From positions 1 to 12,405 of the forward strand of contig CAILWD010000155.1 in assembly GCA_903837815.1 (NCBI GenBank): a stretch of DNA of 12,405 nt. The letters run 5' to 3'. The position numbers and the translations under genes are program-made. Each line of letters opens with the position of its first letter. Positions within the stretch are counted from its first letter, which is position 1. The DNA comes from an uncultured Chloroflexota bacterium. GTDB lineage: Bacteria > Chloroflexota > Anaerolineae > Anaerolineales > Villigracilaceae. The notes beneath the pieces are model-generated. The model was not told where the DNA came from. It did not search any database and saw only the letters and a program-made list of their open reading frames with translations. Positions 1 through 7,700 of this stretch are shown piece by piece.

Positions 1-2
1 CC

Positions 3-377
3 GACTTGATCCGCGCCACACTCAGCTCCACGGTGCGCTACGGGAACATGACCCTGGACCTCCCTTCCCTGCAATGCTGGCTACGGGCGCGCATCGGTGG
101 TCACTGGCAGCCACCAACCCTGACCCGGATCAAGCCTCTGCCACGCGCGGATGGGACGAGGGTCAAGGCATTGATCGAAGAGGTGATTGCATTCCATTCT
201 GACGAATATCTCCCTGCCGATGGTTGGCAGGAAAAAGCCTCCAGAGTACTTGAGGATATGTTGCCCCCTGCTCTTGCCAGATTGCTCGATGAGTTTCTGG
301 CGGTGCGGATCGAAAATCAAAAAATAAAGGTCTCCCAACCTGCACCTGAGGTGGATGACCGCAGGCTTGGGTTCTGA
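3..377 (+). CDS. C-terminal part of an unrecognised protein (5' end outside window)
   Basis: The reading frame is open to the left edge of the window, so only about the last 124 residues are seen. A TTG at base 6 and an ATG at base 48 are in frame, but neither has a convincing ribosome binding site, and the frame continues upstream of both. I do not recognise the family. The visible part is soluble-looking and mixed in charge, with a Leu/Arg-rich helix-like segment near the end (around ALARLLDEFLAVRIENQ) and a polar tail. There is no membrane segment or signal sequence. Its TGA stop overlaps the ATG of the next gene (TGATG), which suggests translational coupling and a shared transcript with the downstream membrane-protein genes. 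That it is a real coding region rests on this coupling and on the consistent gene order, not on homology. Confidence 0.6.
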   Translation, partial: DLIRATLSSTVRYGNMTLDLPSLQCWLRARIGGHWQPPTLTRIKPLPRADGTRVKALIEEVIAFHSDEYLPADGWQEKASRVLEDMLPPALARLLDEFLAVRIENQKIKVSQPAPEVDDRRLGF

Positions 378-499
378 TGTTCAAAGTTGTTTTGATCCTC
401 TTGTTTTTGATTTGTGGACTTCCGCTCATTCTTGGAGTCCTGATCTTTGTGGTTCTCTACCCCGCCTGGTTCTTGGCGCGGGAGGAAAGGGAGTGGTGA
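377..499 (+). CDS. Very small single-pass membrane protein (40 aa)
   Basis: The ATG at 377 overlaps the stop of the preceding gene (TGATG) and the frame runs to a TGA at 497-499, giving 40 residues. After the first three residues (MFK) comes a run of about 28 almost purely hydrophobic residues (rich in Leu, Ile, Val and Phe, with two Gly-Leu steps) that ends in the charged tail LAREEREW. This is a typical single membrane-spanning miniprotein with a short charged end. No clear Shine-Dalgarno site precedes the ATG, so translation is probably coupled to the upstream gene. The 3' end of this gene carries the GGAGGAAAGGGAG (481-493) that serves the next gene. The family is unknown. It could be a small subunit or regulator of the membrane complex suggested by its neighbours, which is inference. 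Confidence 0.6.
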   Translation: MFKVVLILLFLICGLPLILGVLIFVVLYPAWFLAREEREW

Positions 500-502
500 A
501 GG

Positions 503-817
503 ATGGATGAAGTTTTAGGTTCGGTTGGGCAGATGGCACTTGATGTTGCCAGTCAGGCATTTGAGTTGGAGCCATCCAGATTACGGTTGTTCCTGGATTG
601 CCTGGTCTCCCATAGCAGCATGGTTCGTGGAAGTGAATCCATTCTGTTGGAGACCTATGATAGGGAGCAGGTGGAATTGAAACTAAAGACATGGTTCCAG
701 TCCCTGCCCCCAGATGGATTGTCTTGGGAATACCGTCTGCTTCTGGGTGAGATTGCCTGGTGGCATGACTTGGATCCCTCATCCCCTGCCCTGCATTATC
801 AGGAGGCAGGGAAATAA
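503..817 (+). CDS. Hypothetical soluble protein, 104 aa
   Basis: The ATG at 503 lies three bases after the previous stop, with a strong purine-rich GGAGGAAAGGGAG at 481-493 at suitable spacing. The 104-residue product has no membrane segment or signal peptide. It is rich in Leu, Glu and Asp, and looks largely helical. The second half contains a Trp-rich stretch (LSWEYRLLLGEIAWWHDLD, roughly residues 73-91) that could be a protein-protein contact surface. I recognise no family. Its position between two tiny membrane protein genes, with near-zero spacing on both sides, suggests that it works with them, perhaps as a cytoplasmic partner (inference). Confidence 0.65.
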   Translation: MDEVLGSVGQMALDVASQAFELEPSRLRLFLDCLVSHSSMVRGSESILLETYDREQVELKLKTWFQSLPPDGLSWEYRLLLGEIAWWHDLDPSSPALHYQEAGK

Positions 818-818
818 C

Positions 819-986
819 ATGGTCAGGACCACCCTTGGTTTCATGGCTGGAGGATTCGCCGGATACCTGCTTGGGCAGATCATCCCGCCACAGTTCTTCC
901 TGGTTGTGAGTATTCTGTTGTTGTTCATGGCTGCCCTGCTGTCTGGTCTTTTTCATGTTGGTTTGCTCAGTTCCTTGAAGGAGTAG
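819..986 (+). CDS. Small two-helix membrane protein (55 aa)
   Basis: I choose the ATG at 819 because an excellent Shine-Dalgarno sequence (AGGAGG, 801-806) sits upstream of it, although the frame is open further back to 714, inside the preceding gene. The start lies one base after the preceding stop. The 55-residue product has two hydrophobic segments. The first, about residues 6-22, is glycine-rich (GFMAGGFAGYLLGQ), a small-residue pattern that often packs helices together. A Pro-Pro turn follows, and the second, about residues 25-50, is a long Leu-rich helix. The short C-terminal tail ends in LKE. No family is recognised. The glycine pattern suggests self-association or packing against a partner helix (inference). 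Confidence 0.6.
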   Translation: MVRTTLGFMAGGFAGYLLGQIIPPQFFLVVSILLLFMAALLSGLFHVGLLSSLKE

Positions 987-989
987 TCT

Positions 990-3113
990 GTGTCCCATAC
1001 AAGAATTGTTTTTCTTTGCCTGGTTCTTCTCATTGCCCTCCTGCCGTTGGCGCTGACAAACGCCGCCCCGCTTATGGCAGTTTCCCTCCCAGAGGGCCGT
1101 AACTATGACCAGGCGCACGACTCGGGCTACATCGATTGGAGCGGACCGGTTTCGTATGTCTACCTCACCCATCGTGACGGGACCTACCTGCCGCCGCAGG
1201 AAGGCGGCGCTTATTGTGGCTCCCGCTGCGATGAGTGGGTGACCCGCCTGGGAAGTGGAGGTGTGGCGAGCGGTTCCTTTGATCGCGATGTCGCCTATTT
1301 CGAGGTGATGGTGGCTTTCAGTCCCAATGGAGGTGTGGGGACTGCGACCCTGCGCGCCTGTTCTGCGGTTGATTCCTGGTATCTGTATGGCGGGGGCAGC
1401 TGGCCTGGCTTTGTGAGCATGACCCTGAACGTGCCTGCAGGCTGCCGCAACTGGTCCCTGTCGGCATCAGGCGGGTATGTGGATTTTCGTTCTGTCGATG
1501 TGTACTATATCGGACCACCTTCCACTCCCACGCCCACCTTCACTCCAACCGCGACCTATACGGCGACCTTTACACCCACCAACACCTCAACGCCGACTGC
1601 CACCTTTACCCCTACCCATACACCGACCAACACGCCAACGTTTACCCCGACCTTCACGCCCACCTTCACGCCGACCAATACGCCCACCCCGACGCCGACG
1701 CCATTGCCACCTGTGATTACGGGTCAGGTCGTTTGTGATTTGTGGGGGGGTGCCCTCTGGTGCAGGGGAGAGGAGGTGTTGGAGTTGACCGCCAGCGATC
1801 TGCAAGGGTTTTCGGTGACCATTCAGGGTGACTTGAATGGGGAACCATTCACCTGCGGAAGTTCATGCAGCCTTTCCCTGCCTGAAGGAGTTGGCACGGC
1901 AAATTACACGGCGATCTCGGCGAGTGGAAGGACGGCCAGCGGGTCTTCCACCTGGAAGAGGGATGGCACTCCTCCAACAATCAATTGGGTCCTGCCTCCC
2001 GTGGATGGCAGGAATGGCTGGTATGTCTCCCAGGTGGAGGTGTCGGCAACCGCTTCGGATGCGATATCCGGCTTGTATTCCCTGGAGGGAAGCCTCGATG
2101 GCGGCGGGACCTGGAATATTTTCCCGTTCCAACTTTCTGATGGCACTCATGAAATTCAAGCTCATGCACGCGACGTGGCAGGGAATGAGACAGTGCAATC
2201 CAGGAATGTGAGTGTGGACACAGTACCGCCTGTTTCGGAATTTACATCCCATTCCAATGGAGAAGTGGTCCAAGGTGAGGTTTTACTTGGCGGAAATGTG
2301 AACGACCTGACCTCTGGAGTTGAAGGAGTGGAGGTGTCACTGGACGGTGGTACCACTTGGCAGACAGGGACTGTTGGCTCCGGGAATACCTGGTCCTTCC
2401 CCTGGAATGCGGCTGATGTTCCCAATGGAGAATACACCCTGCAAGTGCGGGGTGTGGATCAAGCCGGAAATGTCGGAGATGTGGACACCATTACGCTAAT
2501 GGTGTCGAACGGACCGCCATTTGTATCCATCACAGAACGTTGGTGGATCTGGGAGGAAGGGGAGTTGGAGGTTCAAGCCAATCACTTCCCACTTGCCAGT
2601 GTAAGCGTGACGATTCGTGACCCACAGGATCGTTGGAAGGAACTGGTATTGGAGTTTGACCCGGACAGGCTTCCAAAGACCATTGCCTGGGATAGACGCT
2701 TTGGAGATGGTATCTTGGCGCCTCCTGGAGATTATCCAGTTGAAGCAGAGGTGTGTGACGTTCATGGTCTGTGTACATCCGACGCAGGAGTCATCATGAT
2801 CCCGATGCTGGCGACTGCAACGACTACGCCGACCATGACGCCGACAAGTACTCCAACCAGGACACCGCATCCCACATTTACTGCAACCACCACCCCGACA
2901 GTTATGCCAGCTGTTCCAGTGGTGGTATCCACGCCAGAGCCTGTTGTTTCGTTGCATGTGCCTTTCTGGCAGGTTCTTGGGCTGCTGGGGTTGTTCCTGG
3001 TAATCTCCTCCGTGAGTGTGATCGATCCGCGTCCCAGGGCGCTGGACAGGTTGCGGGAAACCATCCGTCTAATGATGGATGGCGACATTGATCGTTCTAA
3101 ATCTTCGAATTGA
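990..3113 (+). CDS. Exported, C-terminally anchored multi-domain surface protein with Thr/Pro-rich linkers and Ig-like modules
   Basis: The start is a GTG at 990, preceded by GAAGGAG (977-983) at good spacing. The frame gives 707 residues. Residues 1-26 form a signal peptide with a long Leu/Val/Ile core ending in TNAA. Residues about 27-177 form a Gly/Ser/Tyr-rich, probably beta domain with a Cys pair (C76 and C80) that I do not recognise. Residues 178-241 are a Thr/Pro-rich linker. A short Cys-containing segment follows, then two Ig-like modules (about 327-408 and 410-507), each with a DVAGN or DQAGN type ending common in bacterial Ig-like repeats. A third beta module (about 508-607) resembles FlgD-like or Ig-like modules. 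Residues 608-655 are a second Thr/Pro tract, 659-678 a transmembrane helix, and the last 29 residues a charged cytoplasmic tail. The N-terminal part should therefore lie outside the membrane, displayed on flexible stalks. Thr/Pro linkers of this kind are frequent in Anaerolineae secreted proteins. A role in adhesion or envelope structure is plausible but not shown. The stop overlaps the start region of the next gene. Confidence 0.85.
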   Translation: MSHTRIVFLCLVLLIALLPLALTNAAPLMAVSLPEGRNYDQAHDSGYIDWSGPVSYVYLTHRDGTYLPPQEGGAYCGSRCDEWVTRLGSGGVASGSFDRDVAYFEVMVAFSPNGGVGTATLRACSAVDSWYLYGGGSWPGFVSMTLNVPAGCRNWSLSASGGYVDFRSVDVYYIGPPSTPTPTFTPTATYTATFTPTNTSTPTATFTPTHTPTNTPTFTPTFTPTFTPTNTPTPTPTPLPPVITGQVVCDLWGGALWCRGEEVLELTASDLQGFSVTIQGDLNGEPFTCGSSCSLSLPEGVGTANYTAISASGRTASGSSTWKRDGTPPTINWVLPPVDGRNGWYVSQVEVSATASDAISGLYSLEGSLDGGGTWNIFPFQLSDGTHEIQAHARDVAGNETVQSRNVSVDTVPPVSEFTSHSNGEVVQGEVLLGGNVNDLTSGVEGVEVSLDGGTTWQTGTVGSGNTWSFPWNAADVPNGEYTLQVRGVDQAGNVGDVDTITLMVSNGPPFVSITERWWIWEEGELEVQANHFPLASVSVTIRDPQDRWKELVLEFDPDRLPKTIAWDRRFGDGILAPPGDYPVEAEVCDVHGLCTSDAGVIMIPMLATATTTPTMTPTSTPTRTPHPTFTATTTPTVMPAVPVVVSTPEPVVSLHVPFWQVLGLLGLFLVISSVSVIDPRPRALDRLRETIRLMMDGDIDRSKSSN
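1521..1709 (+). repeat. Thr/Pro-rich low-complexity coding repeat (first linker)
   Basis: The DNA encodes residues 178-240 of the surface protein and is built from degenerate units of the TPTFTPT or TPTNTPT type, written with ACN, CCN and TTY codons. The strand is strongly C-rich over about 190 bases. The repeat is imperfect in codon use, so it is old or has drifted, but it is still a likely place for length change by slippage or recombination. Confidence 0.85.
2811..2953 (+). repeat. Second Thr/Pro-rich coding tract (pre-membrane stalk)
   Basis: This stretch encodes about residues 608-655 of the surface protein, beginning ATATTTPTMTPTSTPT and ending in a Pro/Val-rich segment just before the transmembrane helix. 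It probably spaces the folded modules away from the membrane. It is less regular than the first tract and includes Ala, Met, Arg and His in the pattern. Confidence 0.75.
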
Positions 3114-3127
3114 AAGGAATTGAAAAC

Positions 3128-3676
3128 ATGGAAATAATGCTTGCAATTGTGGTGGTGGCTGCCGTGATTTTCTTTGGCGCCTTGATCAGCATGGGGAATG
3201 AACGTCAGAGGAGGGCGATTGACAACCTGCGTGAACAGGTTGTGCTTTGGGCGGTACAGGATATCCGAATCAAACATGAAAGGTTTGCACGCGATATACA
3301 TATTGACGACCCGCTTAGCTGGTTGAACAAGGTGGCAGGCAAGGCTTGCGGCCGTGACTTGAGTCTTCAGGTGATCGAATTCCTTGAATATCCCAGGGTA
3401 TTGTTGTGTGCGACTGGAAATGGAGATGAAAAGATCATTTTTACACCCCACTCTCCTGGTGAAATTCGTTCCATGAAACGGGCAAAGCAAAACCGATTAG
3501 ATAAATATACAGATCGAAATCCCTTGTTATCTTTACCACTTGGTGCAATACGCTATGAATGTTCCGTCCTTACCAATGGGGTTTTGTTTGACCTTGAATT
3601 ACCCTTGGTGTGGAAGGAGTTGACCGGCATTGGTGGTAGTGAAATGAATATGATTTGGATGTATTTTGTTTCATGA
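3128..3676 (+). CDS. Single-pass membrane-anchored hypothetical protein, 182 aa
   Basis: I choose the ATG at 3128, which has AAAGGA (3113-3118) at a spacing of about nine bases. A TTG at 3110 is in frame, but it would overlap the previous stop and lacks its own binding site. Residues 3-21 are a hydrophobic helix (IMLAIVVVAAVIFFGALIS), followed at once by a basic segment (NERQRRAIDNLR). By the positive-inside rule, the remaining 155 or so residues are cytoplasmic. That part is mixed alpha/beta in appearance, with no motif I recognise. Conserved-looking blocks are WLNKVAGKACG and LGAIRYECSVLTNGVLFDLEL. It is the last gene of the cluster. The exported 707-residue protein upstream also ends in a membrane helix with a short cytoplasmic tail, so the two could meet at the inner face of the membrane (inference). 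Confidence 0.65.
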   Translation: MEIMLAIVVVAAVIFFGALISMGNERQRRAIDNLREQVVLWAVQDIRIKHERFARDIHIDDPLSWLNKVAGKACGRDLSLQVIEFLEYPRVLLCATGNGDEKIIFTPHSPGEIRSMKRAKQNRLDKYTDRNPLLSLPLGAIRYECSVLTNGVLFDLELPLVWKELTGIGGSEMNMIWMYFVS

Positions 3677-3719
3677 ATTCAAGAGACGAGACCTTTTTCA
3701 ACAATTCGCTTCTTAAAGA

Positions 3720-3751
3720 AAATTCACCCTAATAACTATTGGGGTGAATTT
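3720..3751. terminator. 32-base near-perfect palindrome after the gene cluster, possible terminator
   Basis: AAATTCACCC (3720-3729) pairs with GGGTGAATTT (3742-3751). The T at 3730 and G at 3741 can wobble, and AAT/ATT can extend the stem to leave a loop of about four bases. The hairpin starts 44 bases after the stop of the last cluster gene. No uninterrupted T-run follows on the plus strand (TGTTGTACTTTACTT), so it is not a classic intrinsic terminator. It might be a weak or bidirectional terminator, or a remnant of an element end. Confidence 0.4.
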
Positions 3752-3786
3752 GTTGTACTTTACTTGTCCAAAGCGCGGTCCCGACA

Positions 3787-4318
3787 GGGAACGCAAACCG
3801 CGATTGCCAAAACCATCCGCGAAGCCGATGCGGACTACGTTCTGAGTGTCAAGGAGAACCAGGGACACCTCTTTGAAGATATTTCCGTTCTCTTTGGCTT
3901 GGATCAGGAGTAAAATTTCAAGTATGCCTCCCTGGATTACCACAAAACCGTCAACAAAGGACATGGTCGCATTGAAGTGTGCGAATGTTGGAGTACCTCT
4001 AATCCTGAGTAGTTGAACCTGATCCGTAACCTGCAAAATTGAACTGGGCCGGAAAGTATTGTCATGGTGGTTTCCACGCGAATTATCGACGGCAAGGAAA
4101 GCAGGGATGCTCGTTACTACATTTCCAGTCTGGACACCAACGCCGAACGCCTATTGCATATTGTCCGCAAACATTGGGCAATTGAGAATGAGTTGTGATA
4201 CATCGCTCTCAACCTGCTCAAACAGGAGAAAACTGCCAGAGGCGGCATCCACGCCAAACAACTCCAAGCTGCTTGTAACGACGAGTATCTCCTCAAAATC
4301 CTTGCCGCAGCAAATTAG
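3787..4318 (+). pseudogene. ISAs1-family transposase, 5'-truncated and decayed
   Basis: One plus-strand frame gives clear ISAs1-family (DDE) transposase similarity. The segments in order are TQTAIAKTIREADADYVLSVKENQG (3791 onward, here given only as the start of the DYVL..KENQG block), KGHGRIEVCE, RYYISSLDTNAERLL, then VRKHWAIENEL, and LNLLKQEK with DEYLLKILAA at the end. The frame is interrupted at TAA 3911, TAG 4010, TGA 4040 and TGA 4196, and closes with TAG 4316. All fragments remain in the same frame, so decay has been by point changes and in-frame loss rather than frameshift. The N-terminal half is missing. The family normally has about 30 residues between the IENxLHW block and LNLLKQEK, but here IENEL is followed after one stop by YIALNLLKQEK, so that block has been deleted. 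The gene cannot make active transposase. The family assignment is from recognised motifs, not from a database search. Confidence 0.85.
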
Positions 4319-4332
4319 ATGCGATTGCCTTG
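4319..4332. mobile_element. Probable right end of the ISAs1-like element
   Basis: ATGCGATTGCCTTG directly follows the transposase stop. It resembles the terminal repeats of ISAs1-family elements, which typically read inward as CAGGG or CAAGG followed by an ATCGCAT-like segment. The ubiX reading frame resumes at about 4332, exactly where the element would end. No matching left end is visible upstream, consistent with loss of the left half of the element. Confidence 0.5.
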
Positions 4333-4725
4333 TTAAGTCCCTCACAGATAGGACTTATAATGTCAATGACATCGGATCTGCGATTGCCTCGGGCTCCTTC
4401 AAAACCATGGGCATGGTTGTCATCCCCTGCTCGGTCAAGACCCTTTCAGGCATTGCCAACTGTTACAGCGAAAACCTGCTCCCGCGGGCGGCAGATGTGA
4501 CATTGAAAGAGCGACGTGCGTAGCTGCCATATTCGCCTGATGCAGCAAGCCAGCGAAATGGGCGCGATCCTTGCGCCGCTCATGCCCGCCTTTTGTACCA
4601 GGCCAGCCAGCATACAAGAACTGGTTGACCACCACGTTTTCAAAATTCTCGATTTGATGGAAATTTCTTTTCCCGAAAACAACTTCAAACGCCGGCAAGG
4701 TGAGCAGCATTCCATCGGACTGTAA
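4332..4725 (+). pseudogene. ubiX: Broken ubiX, flavin prenyltransferase (C-terminal part only)
   Basis: UbiX makes prenylated FMN, the cofactor of UbiD-type decarboxylases. Frame one (about 4332-4517) reads VKSLTDRTYNVNDIGSAIAS and then continues with the family hallmarks SGSFKTMGM, PCSVKTLSGIAN and AADVTLKERR. The next part of the protein appears in another frame (from about 4528) as HIRLMQQASEMGAILAP, followed by MPAFCTRPASIQELVDHH and FKILDLM, ending at TAG... TAA 4723-4725. The roughly 15 residues normally lying between LKERR and the HLRLM block (the LVLxxRETPLxLGH region) are missing, and the frame shifts there. The first 70 or so residues are also absent, replaced by the ISAs1 remnant. 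The gene is non-functional. The most likely history is insertion of the element into ubiX, followed by deletion of the left side. Confidence 0.85.
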
Positions 4726-4762
4726 CGTTTTGGGATGGGAAGGCCATCGATGTGAGGTCGAT

Positions 4763-7700
4763 ATGAAAAAACAAACCCACCGAAGATTGCTTGGGAAAGA
4801 CAATCAGTTTTTGCTGGATGAAATACAAAGGCTGGCCCATCTTGGCTATTGGAAGCTCGACTTGCCTGCCAATCGCATGGTCTGGTCTGCCGAAGTTTCC
4901 CGGATTTTTGGCCTTGATCCGCAGGAAAACCAGACCACTTATGAGGATTTCCTGACTGTCATTCATCTCGAAGATCGCGCAACTGTAGATGCCGCCTATC
5001 GCGCTTCCGTGCTGGAAAAGCGGAATGAATTTGAAATCGAGCATCGCATCATCCAGTCCGGCAGCGGAGAAATCCGCTACGTTTACCAGAAATGTGTTCA
5101 TGAGCGCGACCGGCAGGGGGCGATTGTCCGCTCAACAGGCATCGTTCAAGATATAACCGAGCGCAAAAGGATGGAAAATGCGCTGCGCGAGAACGAAGTC
5201 AGGCATCAACAACTAGCGGAGAATATTTCGGATGTGGTCTGGACTGCCGACCTGTCCTTCAACACCACTTACATCAGCCCCTCCATCCAAAAACTGACTG
5301 GCGATACGCCGGAAAGATACATATCCCGCAGCCTGGAGGAACGGCATCCCCCGGCGGCTATCGAAGTTTTCAAACAGGTCTTTGCCGAAGAAACCCAAAA
5401 AGACAGCCTGCCAGGCGTGAACAAAGCCCGGACGCGGATTCTCGAAGTGGAACATTACACCACCGCCGGCGCGATCATCTGGACAGCGATTCACCTCTCC
5501 TTCCTGCGCGATTCGCTTGGAAATATCACTGGCATTATAGGTGTTACCCGTGACATCACCGCGCGCAAGCAGGCAGAAGAGGCTCTGCAGGAGAGCGAAA
5601 AACGTTACCGGTTATTGGCTGAGAATGCATCGGATGTTATCTGGACGATGGACCTCAACCTTCGATCTACCTATACAAGCCCGGCCGTCAAACGCCTGCG
5701 TGGGTATGAACCTGAAGAAGCCGTTCGCCAGCCCCTGGAGGTTGCCCTGACTCCCGCCTCCTTCGAGATTGTTTCAAGGGTTCTGTCAGAAGAGTTGGCA
5801 GCGGAAAAGAGGCCCGGACAGGACCTGCACCGGTCAAGAACACTGGAACTGGAAGCCATCCGTAAAGACGGCTCAACCGTGTGGACGGAGGCCATTGTTA
5901 CTTTCCTGCGTGACCGTAATGGACAACCGGTTGAGATACTGGGCGTAACGCGTGACATCACCGAACGCAAACGGGCTGAGGAGACCCTGCAATGGCAGGC
6001 ACGTTTCCAGCGTTTGTTGATGGATATTTCGCTGACCTACATCAACCTGCCCCCGGCGGAGGTTTCGGCAGAGGTGGATAACTCGCTGGCAGAACTGGGC
6101 GCCTTCGTTGGGGCTGACCGGGCCTATATTTTCACCTACGATTTCCCGGCACAGATTTGCATCAACACCCACGAATGGTGCGCGGAAGGGATCATGCCGC
6201 AAATGGCCCGACTGCAGGCCGTGCCGCTGGAGACTGCCCCCGACTGGGTGGCTGCCCATACCCAGGGACAGCCCTTCTACATCCCGGATGTATCCGCGCT
6301 CCCGCCTGGTGGGGTGAAAGATTTTCTCGCCACCCAGGACATCCTGGGACTGCTGACGGTGCCGATGATGGATGGCGCTGCCTGCGTTGGATTCATCGGC
6401 TTTGACTCTGTGCGCCAACCCCGCCATTACTCTGATGATGAGCAGCGCCTGCTCAAGGTATTCGCGGAATTGCTGGTAAACGTCCACCGCCGCCAGCAGG
6501 CGGAGCAGGCCTTGGAGGTGGCGCTCACCAAATATAAAACGCTGTTCGAGACCTTCCCGCTGGGCATCAGCGTTACCGATGAAACCGGCAGGATTTTGGA
6601 AACCAATGCCACCGCAGAAAAACTGCTGGCCGTGCCGCAGGATGAACACACCCAGCGCGACATTGACAGCCCAACCTGGCGCCTAATCCGCGAAGATGGC
6701 ACCCCCATGCCGCCTGAGGAATATGTCAGCGTCCAGGCGCTTAAAGAAAAACACCTGGTGGAGAATGTGCGCATGGGCATTCTCAAACCCGATGAGACGG
6801 TTACCTGGCTGAATGTCACCGCCGCCCCGTTGCCGATGCCGGGCTATGGGGTGGTAATCACCTATGGCGATATCACCGCCCAATTGCGGGCCGAGCAGGC
6901 TTTGCACGAGAACAACCAGTTCATCACCTCGTTGCTGCGCGCCATCCCGGTGGCAGTTTTCTTCAAAGACTGGGAAGGTCGCTACCTGGGCTGTAACGAT
7001 GTCTTTTCAGAAATCATGGGTGTTTCGGCAGAAACGATCCGGGGAAAAACCGTCTACGAATTGTGGCCTGGGGAACTGGCTCGGACCTACCACGAAAAAG
7101 ACCTGGAATTGATGCGTAACCGCCAGCACCAGACCTACGAATTTCAGGTGAAGGACAAGGACGGCCAGATCAGGCCGGTGATCTTTGCCAAAGATGTTTT
7201 CCTCGATGCCAGCGGCCAGCCAGCGGGTATGGTAGGCGCCTTTATTGATATCACCGAGCGCAAGCACATGGAGAACCAAATGCGCGTCAAGGAATGGGCG
7301 ATCTCGGATTCGATCAACGCCATTGCTCTGGCTGACCTGGGCGGGAACCTGACTTTCGCCAATCCCGCCTTCCTGTCTTTGTGGGGCTATCCCTCTGACG
7401 CCGAGGTGCTGGGGAAGGGTTCGGTCGAGTTCTGGCAATCGCGCGAGGAGGCTGCCGATGTGATGACCACCCTGCGACAAGAGGGGCACTGGCGCGGGGA
7501 ACTGCTGGGAAAACGCCGGGATGGCTCCCGCTTTATCGCCGAAGTGTCGGCCAGCCTGGTCTTGGATGAATCCAAGCGGCCCCTATCCCTTTTGGGGGTG
7601 TTCGAAGATATCACCGGGCGCAAACAGGCTGAAGCGGAACTGCACCGCAGCCTGGATCGCAATCGCGCCATGTTGACCGCGCAGCCAGATCTTTTATTTG

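Noticed and set aside
426..1172. Long open frame on the minus strand, 248 codons
   Set aside because: It lies opposite four well-supported plus-strand genes, is rich in Gln, Arg and His in an unnatural way, and has no recognised motif.
1521..1709. Possible CRISPR-like or tandem DNA repeat
   Set aside because: There are no regular repeat-spacer units. The pattern is that of degenerate codons for Thr and Pro within an open reading frame.
1477..1716. Plus-strand Arg/Pro-rich frame inside the surface protein gene
   Set aside because: It is the Thr/Pro repeat read in another frame. The repeat composition explains both its length and its bias.
3911..4198. Stop-codon readthrough or recoded stops in the transposase
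   Set aside because: Three different stop codons occur together with N-terminal truncation and an internal deletion, and neighbouring genes use all three as normal stops.
4500..4530. Programmed frameshift within ubiX
   Set aside because: About 15 conserved residues are missing at the shift and the N-terminal third is also gone, so this is gene decay, not recoding.
4700..4762. Upstream GTG start for the HD-GYP protein
   Set aside because: It would add 21 residues encoded by the ubiX remnant, and it lacks a properly spaced ribosome binding site. The ATG at 4763 has one.
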